Below, piece after piece: positions 1 to 6,679 of a stretch of DNA of 23,143 nt. This DNA is from DATJLQ01 sp035509415 (GTDB taxonomy: Bacteria > Pseudomonadota > Alphaproteobacteria > JACZXZ01): assembly GCA_035509415.1 (NCBI GenBank), contig DATJLQ010000121.1:1-23143 (forward strand). Direction: 5' to 3'. The position numbers and the translations under genes are program-made. Under the pieces are notes generated by a model, which had not been told where the DNA came from, did not search any database, and saw only the letters and a program-made list of their open reading frames with translations. Numbering within the stretch: position 1 is the first letter of the stretch; each line of letters begins with the position of its first letter.

Positions 1-52
1 TTCACCTCATCCTGAGGGCGCCCATAGGGCGCGTCTCGAAGGATGAGGTGAA
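1..52. repeat. Intergenic palindrome (REP-like, family A)
   Basis: The outer arms ttcacctcat and atgaggtgaa are perfect inverse complements. Inside them cctgag and ctcgaagg continue the imperfect stem, with a further gggcgc/gcgccc-type stem at the tip. The same core words (cctcatcctgag and ctcgaaggatgagg) recur at 1942-2033 and 2807-2895, so this is one member of a dispersed family. It may act as a transcription end for a gene left of the window, but no T-tract follows. Confidence 0.8.
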
Positions 53-71
53 ATTGACCCACTACCCGCCT

Positions 72-100
72 TTGCGCCCGCGCGCGCTCGGCGCTAATAT
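72..100 (+). promoter_or_regulatory. Possible sigma-70 promoter of the 85-aa gene
   Basis: TTGCGC at 72-77 and TAATAT at 95-100 are separated by 17 bases, about 30 bases before the start codon at 130. Both hexamers are only partial matches to consensus, so this is tentative. Confidence 0.3.
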
Positions 101-129
101 GTCGGGCATCCGTCGCCCGCGAGGCGCTC

Positions 130-387
130 ATGTCCGAGATCGAAGCCGCCGTTTTGCTCATGATCCAGTTTCTCGACTGGGTGGCGGAGCGCCCGCGTAG
201 CCACGACGACGTCATGGAGGCGTGGCGCAGCTCCTGTCCGCGCTTTCCCGTGTGGGAGGACGCGCTCATCCAGGGCCTCATCCACTACGAGCGCGGCAGC
301 CGGCGTTTGGTCGTCTTGACCGACAAGGGCCGCGCGAAGATTGCAGCGGCCGAGGCGCCGTCTCGGCCGGTCGCGCGCGCGTCCTAG
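130..387 (+). CDS. Small winged-helix-like hypothetical protein (85 aa)
   Basis: I do not recognise a named family. The protein is short and starts at an ATG with gagg five bases upstream. It has two predicted helices (about residues 3-20 and 25-34), a cysteine-containing segment reading WRSSCPRFPVWEDAL, and then a strand-like stretch RRLVVLTDKGRAKIAAAE that resembles the wing and last helix of a winged-helix domain. This suggests a small DNA-binding or adaptor protein, but that is inference from pattern only. Codon use matches the high-G+C neighbours. It stands alone between a palindrome and the repeat copy at 394-572. Confidence that it is a real gene is moderate; its function is unknown. 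Confidence 0.6.
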   Translation: MSEIEAAVLLMIQFLDWVAERPRSHDDVMEAWRSSCPRFPVWEDALIQGLIHYERGSRRLVVLTDKGRAKIAAAEAPSRPVARAS

Positions 388-393
388 CGTTCC

Positions 394-572
394 GGTCGTG
401 CCTCATTTTGAAACGCCGGCCGTGGTCCAATTCGCGTCATCACCGGGCCCCCGGGCCCGGCCGTCGGCCGGCCCGAGGACAAGCTTCTTGTCCCGGTGAT
501 CCACGTCTTTCCTACGATCAGACGTGGATGGCCGGACCAAGTCCGGCCATGACCCATGCCACGATTTCAAAC
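394..572 (-). repeat. Degenerate copy of the MITE-like element at 12839-13030
   Basis: Read on the plus strand, this stretch matches the reverse complement of 12839-13030. I count about 20 differences over some 179 aligned bases, one of them a 1-base gap. The left end (ggtcgtgcctca, then tttgaaa) resembles the terminal repeat of the intact copy; the right end degrades after tttcaaac at 565-572. Internal hairpins are clear: ccacgtct (501-508) pairs with agacgtgg (520-527), and atggccggac (528-537) pairs with gtccggccat (541-550). No target duplication is visible, so this is probably the older copy. Confidence 0.8.
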
Positions 573-664
573 GAAATTCGCTCGACGCGGCGCCCCTTGC
601 CTCGCCTGCCGTTTCCCGCTTGACTGAGCCGGTCATGGAAGAAACCGGGACCGGGGGTGCCGCG

Positions 665-1906
665 ATGGCCGCCCACAATCCGCCCCACGATCCGCCCTCC
701 AATCCGGCCGGGCACGCCGAGACGGGCGCGCTCAAGCCGGCGCCGGTCCAGACCAGCGCCGAAGAGATCAGGCAAATCCGCGATTCGGTGCGCGCCTTGT
801 GCGCGAATTTCCCCGGCGACTATTGGCGCAAGCTCGACCGCGAGCGCGCTTACCCGACCGAGTTCGTGAAGGCGCTCACCGAGGCGGGCTACCTCGCGGC
901 CCTCATCCCCGAGCAATATGGCGGGAGCGGTCTTTCGCTCGCGGCCGCGGCGGCGATTCTCGAGGAGGTGCAGAAGAGCGGCTGCAACGGCGCCGCGTGC
1001 CACGCCCAGATGTACATCATGGGCACCATCCTGCGCCACGGCTCGACCGCGCAGAAGGCGCGCTGGCTTCCCGGCATCGCCAACGGCGCGTTGCGCCTCC
1101 AGGCCTTCGGCGTGACCGAGCCGGGCTCGGGCACCGACACGCTTAGCTTGCGCACCACCGCCCATCGCGTGGGCGACCATTACAGCGTGACCGGCCAGAA
1201 AATCTGGACCTCGCGCGCCGAGCATTCCGATCTCATGCTGCTGCTCGCGCGTACCGCGTCGAAGGAAAGCGTGAAGCGCCGCACCGACGGGCTTTCGGTG
1301 CTGCTCGTCGACATGCGCGCCTCGCTCGGCCACGGGCTCACCATCCGCCCGATCAGGACGATGATGAACCACGCGACGACCGAGATTTTCCTCGACGGGC
1401 TCAAGGTCCCGGCCGAGAACCTGATCGGCGAGGAAGGCCAGGGCTTCCGCTACATCCTCGACGGCATGAACGCCGAGCGCATCCTGATCGCGGCGGAATG
1501 CATCGGCGACGCGCGCTGGTTCATCGAGAAGGCCGCGAGCTACGCGCGCGAGCGTAGCGTGTTCGGCCGGCCCATCGGGCAGAACCAAGGCGTGCAGTTC
1601 CCGATCGCGCGCGCCTACGCGGCGACCGAGGCGGCTGCGCTCATGGTCGAGCGCGCGGCGGCGCTTTACGACCGCGGCGAGCCCTGCGGCAAGGAGGCGA
1701 ACATGGCGAAGCTGCTTGCCGCCGACGCCTCCTGGCAGGCGGGCGACATGTGCCTCCAGACCCATGGCGGCTTCGGCTTCGCCGAGGAGTTCGACGTCGA
1801 GCGCAAGTTCCGCGAGACGCGCCTCTATCAGGTGGCCCCGGTCTCGACCAACCTCATCCTCTCCTACATCGCCGAGCACGTGCTCGGCTTGCCGCGATCG
1901 TATTGA
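665..1906 (+). CDS. Acyl-CoA dehydrogenase family protein
   Basis: This is a flavin (FAD) enzyme of acyl-CoA alpha,beta-desaturation with the usual family order: an N-terminal helical domain, then a middle strand domain with AFGVTEPGSGTDT and GQKIWTSRAEHSD (FAD and substrate contacts), then a C-terminal helical domain with RSVFGRPIGQNQ and QTHGGFGFAEEF. At 413 aa it is slightly longer than the usual 380 or so. The position that carries the catalytic Glu in MCAD-type enzymes (Y-E-G-T) reads A-P-V-S here, with Pro392 in place of the Glu. A Glu is present instead at position 271 (MNAERILIA), the site used by isovaleryl-CoA-type dehydrogenases. The substrate is not deducible; branched or unusual acyl-CoA is possible. 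I prefer ATG 665. ATG 635 is also in frame and cannot be excluded. The still longer frame from 524 starts inside a repeat. Confidence 0.9.
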   Translation: MAAHNPPHDPPSNPAGHAETGALKPAPVQTSAEEIRQIRDSVRALCANFPGDYWRKLDRERAYPTEFVKALTEAGYLAALIPEQYGGSGLSLAAAAAILEEVQKSGCNGAACHAQMYIMGTILRHGSTAQKARWLPGIANGALRLQAFGVTEPGSGTDTLSLRTTAHRVGDHYSVTGQKIWTSRAEHSDLMLLLARTASKESVKRRTDGLSVLLVDMRASLGHGLTIRPIRTMMNHATTEIFLDGLKVPAENLIGEEGQGFRYILDGMNAERILIAAECIGDARWFIEKAASYARERSVFGRPIGQNQGVQFPIARAYAATEAAALMVERAAALYDRGEPCGKEANMAKLLAADASWQAGDMCLQTHGGFGFAEEFDVERKFRETRLYQVAPVSTNLILSYIAEHVLGLPRSY

Positions 1907-1941
1907 GCGTGGGCGCCGGGCGACGGGTGCGACCGCGATGA

Positions 1942-2033
1942 CCTCATCCTGAGGAACCCCGCCGCCATCCTTCGAGACGCTTCCTTCGGAAGCTCCTCAG
2001 GATGAGGGCGGCGGGGTGTCTCGAAGGATGAGG
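1942..2033. repeat. Compound palindrome cluster (REP-like, family A)
   Basis: The outer words cctcatcctgag and ctcgaaggatgagg face each other. Between them an inner inverted pair, catccttcgag and ctcaggatg, flanks a gcttcc/ggaagc hairpin, and ccccgccgcc is mirrored by ggcggcgggg. It reads as one palindromic unit nested in another of the same family. It lies just after the acyl-CoA dehydrogenase and may stabilise or end its transcript. The remainder of 2034-2138 is more A+T-rich and shows nothing I can name. Confidence 0.8.
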
Positions 2034-2138
2034 GCGAAGGCAAAGGTCTTCGGCTCTATGTCCCGAAATTTCAATTCCAGTACAACAGTCGCAAGAATGA
2101 GGATATTTTCGGGGAAGCAATAAGGGGCTGCTAGATTC

Positions 2139-2774
2139 ATGCCGCGATCCAGAGGACGCAAACGATCAAAAAAGCCAGCGCGGCTGCGTGCAGCACCGTC
2201 CGCACCAAATCCTCGGCTGATGGTGGCCGGCAATTCTCTGAGAAACCTGTTTGGCAAGATTGCCAAAGCATACTCGCTGCTGTGGCGAGCGATGGGCGGC
2301 GCGTCCCTTGTTGTCGGTTTCGTCGCCGGATGCCTCTTTCTTTTTCCACCACGGCTGACCGTCGAGCTTTTTGGCGGAGCTTCTGGTTCATATCCGGTCA
2401 CTTTCCAAATAAAGAACGCTTGGGTGCTCCCGATGCGGCACGTAATTCCCTTTATGGGTCTGTGCAGAATGAGCGAGCGCCTTCCCTTCGGGGGCAGTTT
2501 GACTATCTCCGGGAATTGTAAAAACCCAACTAACGTCCGCCTTGGTTCCAAGGATTGGAAACCCCGTTATCTCCGCGCTGATGATTCTTTCACGGCGCCA
2601 ATTAGTGATGTATTTGATTTCCCTCCTCATACATATTTGGGAGGCGATATCGTCTTCGGTGCAACATTCAAGACGTGGTTCTGGCCCTTTACGATGGACC
2701 GCGCCTTTCGATTTGTTTCCGTCCAGCAACCGAACGGGAATTATCATTGGGTTCCTGAGGCGATGCCGGAATAG
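2139..2774 (+). CDS. Hypothetical single-pass membrane protein, low G+C
   Basis: I do not recognise a named family. The 211-aa product has a very basic N-terminus (about residues 1-50), one membrane segment at about 51-70 (GGASLVVGFVAGCLFLFPP) and a C-terminal part of about 140 residues rich in strand-like segments, with two cysteines (in GLCRMS and GNCKNP). The layout suggests an N-in anchor with an exported domain. Base composition and codon choice (many A/T-ending codons) differ sharply from both neighbours, and the gene lies between two palindrome clusters, which suggests acquisition by transfer. The start is uncertain: ATG 2139 has no convincing ribosome site, and an in-frame ATG at 2220 would keep the membrane segment. 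Confidence 0.6.
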   Translation: MPRSRGRKRSKKPARLRAAPSAPNPRLMVAGNSLRNLFGKIAKAYSLLWRAMGGASLVVGFVAGCLFLFPPRLTVELFGGASGSYPVTFQIKNAWVLPMRHVIPFMGLCRMSERLPFGGSLTISGNCKNPTNVRLGSKDWKPRYLRADDSFTAPISDVFDFPPHTYLGGDIVFGATFKTWFWPFTMDRAFRFVSVQQPNGNYHWVPEAMPE

Positions 2775-2806
2775 CGCGACGGGCCGGTAAAGTCCGGCAT
2801 AATCGC

Positions 2807-2895
2807 CCTCAGGATGAGGGCGGCGGGCTTCGCCCGCGTCTTTCCCGACAAGAGGCGCGCGTCGCGCGCGCGGGGTGTCTCGAAGGATGAGGGCG
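2807..2895. repeat. Rearranged palindrome cluster (REP-like, family A)
   Basis: It contains ctcaggatgagggcggcg at its left and gtctcgaaggatgagggcg at its right, the same words as at 1998-2035 but separated by an unrelated G+C-rich stretch. It looks like two half-units, or a unit with an insertion. With the cluster at 1942-2033 it brackets the low-G+C gene. Confidence 0.65.
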
Positions 2896-2954
2896 GCGGC
2901 GAATGTCCGGGAGCGCCCGGATTTAAATCCTTCGTGCGCCGCCGGATCGCGGGG

Positions 2955-2960
2955 TAGAAT
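2955..2960 (+). promoter_or_regulatory. Possible -10 element of the cupin-bio operon
   Basis: TAGAAT matches the -10 consensus at 5 of 6 positions and sits 30 bases before the cupin start codon. The region about 17-18 bases upstream (ttcgtg at 2931) is a poor -35. I looked for a BioR-type TTAT-N2-ATAA palindrome or a BirA operator here and saw neither. Confidence 0.3.
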
Positions 2961-2989
2961 TCCGCGCGACGACGCCCCGAAGGACGAAC

Positions 2990-3466
2990 ATGACCAAGCC
3001 GCTTCAACTCCCGGCCCTCGATCCCGCGACCGTCTCGCAGGTCGAATCCACCGGCTATCCCGAGCCCTATCGCGCGTCGGTCGCGGGCCGCAAGCGCCGG
3101 CGCCTGGGCGACGCCGCGGGCCTGACCCAATTCGGCGTCAACGAGGCCGAGCTCGCACCCGGCACCTGGTCGTCCCAACGCCATTGGCACGCGGCCGAGG
3201 ACGAGTTCGTCTATGTGCTCGATGGCGAGCTGGTGCTGATCACCGACGCGGGCGAGCAGGTGCTCACCCCCGGCATGGCCGCGGGCTTTCCCAAGGGAAA
3301 GCGCGACGGCCATCATCTCGTGAACCGCTCGGAGAAGCCGGCGCGTTATCTCGAGATCGGCACGCGCGCGGCCGAGGACCGGGTCGAATATCCCGACATC
3401 GACATGATCTGCGTCGGCGGCGGCCGCGAGCGGCGCTACCTGAAGCGCGACAGCTCGTCCTTCTGA
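2990..3466 (+). CDS. Cupin-domain protein at the head of the biotin operon
   Basis: This 158-aa protein has a single cupin barrel with both conserved motifs. Motif 1 is PGTWSSQRHWHAAEDEFVYVLDG, giving metal ligands His65, His67 and Glu72. Motif 2 is GFPKGKRDGHHLVN, giving the fourth ligand His108. It therefore very likely binds a divalent metal. The family covers oxygenases, isomerases and sugar-binding proteins, and nothing here fixes the reaction. The gene starts five bases after gaagga and ends 10 bases before bioF, so it is probably transcribed with bioF-bioD-bioA. No signal peptide is present, so it should be cytoplasmic. The operon position hints at a link to biotin metabolism, but that is inference. 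Confidence 0.85.
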   Translation: MTKPLQLPALDPATVSQVESTGYPEPYRASVAGRKRRRLGDAAGLTQFGVNEAELAPGTWSSQRHWHAAEDEFVYVLDGELVLITDAGEQVLTPGMAAGFPKGKRDGHHLVNRSEKPARYLEIGTRAAEDRVEYPDIDMICVGGGRERRYLKRDSSSF

Positions 3467-3476
3467 AGCGGGTGCG

Positions 3477-4676
3477 ATGAATTTCCTCGATCCCCTGCTG
3501 AAGCGCCATCTCGAGGGCTTGAAGCGCCTCCATCGCTTCCGCAGCCTGCGCGCGGGCGCACCCGCGGCACCCGGCCGCGTCGCGCGCGACGGGCGCGAGC
3601 TTCTGGACTTCTCGTCCAACGATTATCTCGGCCTCGCGCGCCATCCGAAGCTCGTCGAGGCGGCGCGCCACGCGGCCGCGCGTTGGGGTACCGGTGCCGG
3701 CGCCTCGCGCCTCGTGACCGGCACGTCGGAGCTGCACGAGGCGATCGAGGTCAAGCTCGCGCGGCTCAAGGGCACCGAGGCGGCGCTCATCTTCCCCTCG
3801 GGCTTCCAGACCAACGCGACCGTGATTCCCGCCCTCCTGCGCCGCGATCTGCTCGAGGCCGAACCGCTCGTCTTCGCCGACGCGCTCATGCATGCGAGCA
3901 TGCATCAGGGCTGCCGGGCCGCGGGCGTGAAGCCCATCCTGTTCCGGCACAACGATCTCGGCCATCTCGAGACGCTCCTCGCCGAGCAGGCGGCGCGTCC
4001 GGCCGCGCGTTTCATCCTGGCCGAAAGCCTCTACAGCATGGACGGCGATTGTGCCGACGTGCCGGCGCTCGCGACGCTTGCCGAGCGTTACGGCGCGTTC
4101 CTCTATCTCGACGAGGCGCATGCGACCGGCGTGTTGGGCCCGAACGGCATGGGCCTCGCGGGCACCGCACCCGGCCGCGTGCCGCTCATCATGGGGACGT
4201 TCAGCAAGGCGCTCGGAAGCTCGGGCGCCTTCGTCGCCTGCTCGAATGCGTTGCGCGACTATCTCGTGAACCGCTGCGCGGGCTTCGTCTATTCGACGGC
4301 GCTGGCCCCGCCGGCTTTGGGTGCGGTCGAGGCAGCACTCGATCTCGCGCCCCAGCTCGGCGCCGCGCGCGCCCATCTCATGAAGCAGGCCACGCGCCTG
4401 CGCGCAGCGTTCCAGTCGCTCGGCCTCGACACAGGCCGCTCGGCGAGCCAGATCGTCCCCGCCCTTCTCGGCGCCGAGGAGACGGCGCTCGCGCTCAGCG
4501 CGTCCCTCGAAGCACGCGGCATGCTCGCGGTCGCGATCCGGCCGCCGACCGTCCCGCCCGGGACGAGCCGGCTGCGCTTCTCGCTCTCGGCCGCCCATTC
4601 GGCCGCCGACATCGACCGGCTGATCGAGGCCGCCGCGGCGCTGACCCCGCGCCCGCGCGCGGCCCTCGGCGGGTGA
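3477..4676 (+). CDS. bioF: 8-amino-7-oxononanoate synthase
   Basis: This PLP enzyme condenses pimeloyl-ACP or pimeloyl-CoA with L-alanine to give 8-amino-7-oxononanoate, the first ring-forming precursor of biotin. The product is 399 aa, close to the family norm. It carries the alpha-oxoamine synthase signatures: DFSSNDYLGLARHP near residue 45, GTGAGASRLVTGTSELHEAIE near 70-90, LYLDEAHATGVLGPNG near 215, and the PLP-binding lysine in GTFSKALGSSG (Lys244). The following genes bioD and bioA confirm the pathway. It starts 10 bases after the cupin stop and ends 9 bases before bioD. CoA-ligase-like relatives such as Kbl and SPT share the fold, but the context makes BioF the best call. Confidence 0.95.
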   Translation: MNFLDPLLKRHLEGLKRLHRFRSLRAGAPAAPGRVARDGRELLDFSSNDYLGLARHPKLVEAARHAAARWGTGAGASRLVTGTSELHEAIEVKLARLKGTEAALIFPSGFQTNATVIPALLRRDLLEAEPLVFADALMHASMHQGCRAAGVKPILFRHNDLGHLETLLAEQAARPAARFILAESLYSMDGDCADVPALATLAERYGAFLYLDEAHATGVLGPNGMGLAGTAPGRVPLIMGTFSKALGSSGAFVACSNALRDYLVNRCAGFVYSTALAPPALGAVEAALDLAPQLGAARAHLMKQATRLRAAFQSLGLDTGRSASQIVPALLGAEETALALSASLEARGMLAVAIRPPTVPPGTSRLRFSLSAAHSAADIDRLIEAAAALTPRPRAALGG

Positions 4677-4685
4677 CGCGGCAGA

Positions 4686-5315
4686 ATGCGCGGCGTATTC
4701 GTCACCGGCACCGACACTTCCGTGGGCAAGACGGTGGTCTCCGCCTGTCTCGTGCGCGCCTGGGACGCCGATTATTGGAAGCCGCTCCAGACCGGCCTCG
4801 CGGTCGAGCGCGCCGACGCGGCCACGGTGGCCGAGCTCGCGGTACGCCAGCACGGCCGCATCCACGAAAGCGTCTATGCGCTCCAGGCGCCGCTTTCGCC
4901 CCACGCGGCGGCGGCCCTCGAGGGCGTCGCGATCGAGTTCAAGCGCATCCGCCTGCCCGCGAGCGCGCGACCGCTGGTGGTCGAGGGTGCCGGCGGGGTT
5001 TTGGTCCCGATCGACGGCTTCCGCCTCATGGTCGACCTGATCGCCGCGCTCGACCTGCCGGCGCTTCTCGTCGCGCGTAGCACGCTCGGCACCATCAACC
5101 ACACGCTTTTGAGCCTCGAGGCGCTCCGCGCGCGCGCCCTCACGATCCTCGGCGTCGTCATGGTGGGCGAGCCCAATCGCGGCAACCGCGAGGCGATCGA
5201 GCGCTTGGGGCGCGTGCGCGTGATCGCCGAGCTGCCTTTCGTGGCGCCGCTCGACTTCGCGGCGATCGATCGCTTGAGCGCCCTGATCCCGGCCCTCGAA
5301 AGGCTCGCGGCATGA
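4686..5315 (+). CDS. bioD: ATP-dependent dethiobiotin synthetase
   Basis: It closes the ureido ring of dethiobiotin from 7,8-diaminopelargonate, CO2 and ATP. The P-loop GTDTSVGKT spans residues 8-16. It is followed by YWKPLQTG (Lys32, the conserved substrate and carboxylate-binding lysine) and by VVEGAGGVLVPI around residue 100, the switch-like motif of this family. At 209 aa it is somewhat shorter than the E. coli enzyme (about 225 aa) but complete. It starts 9 bases after bioF and overlaps bioA by four bases (ATGA), which suggests translational coupling. Confidence 0.95.
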   Translation: MRGVFVTGTDTSVGKTVVSACLVRAWDADYWKPLQTGLAVERADAATVAELAVRQHGRIHESVYALQAPLSPHAAAALEGVAIEFKRIRLPASARPLVVEGAGGVLVPIDGFRLMVDLIAALDLPALLVARSTLGTINHTLLSLEALRARALTILGVVMVGEPNRGNREAIERLGRVRVIAELPFVAPLDFAAIDRLSALIPALERLAA

Positions 5316-6679
5316 GCGCCGAGGTTGCTCCAGTGCCGCGCCGCCTTGCCGAGCCCGATCCGGCCGAACGCGACCTCATCGCGCTCGACGGACGCCATGT
5401 CTGGCATCCCTTCACCCAGGCCGCGACCGAGCCCCCCCCGATCGCGATCGCGCGCGCCCAAGGGGCGACGCTCGTCGACGTAAGCGGCAAGACTTATCTC
5501 GATCTCATCTCCTCCTGGTGGGTGAATCTCCACGGCCATGGCGAGCCGCGTATCGCGGACGCCATCGCGCGTCAGGCACGCGAGCTCGAGCAGGTCATCT
5601 TCGCGGGCTTCACCCATCGTCCGGCGGTCGAGTTGGCGGCGCGTCTCGCCAAGCTCCTGCCGGCACCGCTCGAGCGCGTGTTCTATTCCGACAACGGCTC
5701 GACCGCGGTCGAGGTGGCGCTCAAGCTCGCCTGGCAATATTGGCGCAACAAGGGCGAAGGACGGCGGCATTTCCTCGCCTTCGAGGGCGGCTATCACGGC
5801 GACACGTTCGGCGCCATGGCGGCGGGGCGCGGCTCGGGCTTCTACCGGCCGTTCGACGAGCTTTTGTTCGACGTCGATCTCCTGCCCTACCCCGCGAGCT
5901 GGATCGGCGATCGCGAAATCGAGGCGCGCGAAGCCGCGGCTCTCGCCTCGCTCGACGCCTGGCTCGACGCGCATGGGGCTGCCGCGGCGGCGCTCATCGT
6001 CGAGCCCCTGGTGCAAGGGGCGGGCGGAATGCGCATGTGCCGGCCCGAATTCCTGCAGGCCGCCACGGCGCGCGCGCGCAAAGCGGGAGCGCTCGTGATC
6101 TTCGACGAGGTGATGACGGGGTTCGGGCGCACCGGCACTTTGTTCGCGATGGAGAAGGCCGGCATCGCACCCGACATCGTGTGCCTCGCCAAGGGATTGA
6201 CCGGCGGATTCCTTCCCTTGGCCGCGACCGTCGCGACGGACGAGATCTACCGCGCCTTCCTCGCCTCGAGCTTCGACAAGGCGTTCGCCCACGGCCATTC
6301 CTACACGGCGAACCCGCTCGGCTGCGCCGCCGGCCTCGCGTCGCTCGACATTCTTACGGAGGTCGGAACCATGGCGCGCCTTGCCGCCATCGAGCAGAAG
6401 CATCGCGAGCGCCTGGCGCGCCTCGTCGAAAGCGGCGATTGGGCGCGGCCACGCGTTGCCGGCACCATCGCGGCGGTGACGCTGGGGGCGCACGAGCCCC
6501 ATTACAGCGCCGAGGTGGGGGCGAAGCTCCGCGCCTTCTTCCTCGCGCGCGGGCTTCTGATCCGCCCGCTCGGGCCCGTGGTCTATCTCATGCCGCCCTA
6601 TTGCACGACCGACGCCGAGCTCGACCGCGCCTACGACGCGATCGAGGCGGCGGGTCGCGAGATCGGGCGTGTTGGCTAG
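5312..6679 (+). CDS. bioA: Adenosylmethionine-8-amino-7-oxononanoate aminotransferase
   Basis: This class-III PLP aminotransferase makes 7,8-diaminopelargonate, using S-adenosylmethionine as amino donor in most members. At 455 aa its length is normal. Visible motifs are HVWHPFTQ near residue 30, SSWWVNLHGHG near 70 (aromatic substrate pocket), YSDNGSTAVEVALK near 130, GGYHGDTFGAM near 160, FDEVMTGFGRTG near 265, the PLP lysine in LAKGLTGGFLPL (Lys294), and HGHSYTANPLGCAA near 330. It is the last gene of the cupin-bioFDA run. Its stop codon overlaps that of the convergent fhs gene. bioB and bioC are not in the window. Confidence 0.95.
   Translation: MSAEVAPVPRRLAEPDPAERDLIALDGRHVWHPFTQAATEPPPIAIARAQGATLVDVSGKTYLDLISSWWVNLHGHGEPRIADAIARQARELEQVIFAGFTHRPAVELAARLAKLLPAPLERVFYSDNGSTAVEVALKLAWQYWRNKGEGRRHFLAFEGGYHGDTFGAMAAGRGSGFYRPFDELLFDVDLLPYPASWIGDREIEAREAAALASLDAWLDAHGAAAAALIVEPLVQGAGGMRMCRPEFLQAATARARKAGALVIFDEVMTGFGRTGTLFAMEKAGIAPDIVCLAKGLTGGFLPLAATVATDEIYRAFLASSFDKAFAHGHSYTANPLGCAAGLASLDILTEVGTMARLAAIEQKHRERLARLVESGDWARPRVAGTIAAVTLGAHEPHYSAEVGAKLRAFFLARGLLIRPLGPVVYLMPPYCTTDAELDRAYDAIEAAGREIGRVG

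Noticed and set aside
573..634. Right-hand target duplication for the degenerate element copy
   Set aside because: No 8-base match to the sequence before 394 was found; the end has decayed.
524..664. Longer N-terminus for the acyl-CoA dehydrogenase
   Set aside because: Its first codons lie inside the repeat at 394-572, and the sequence before residue 1 of the chosen form has no family similarity. ATG 635 remains a possible alternative.
1997..2551. A 184-codon minus-strand frame overlapping the low-G+C gene
   Set aside because: It starts and ends in the palindrome cluster and coding gap and has no membrane segment or motif; the plus-strand frame is more protein-like.
2896..2989. BioR or BirA operator upstream of the biotin run
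   Set aside because: No TTAT-N2-ATAA palindrome or BirA-like dyad is present; only a small ccggg/cccgg hairpin is seen.
3264..5102. A 612-codon minus-strand frame opposite the cupin, bioF and bioD
   Set aside because: Arg/Glu-rich shadow product; the plus-strand genes carry complete active sites.
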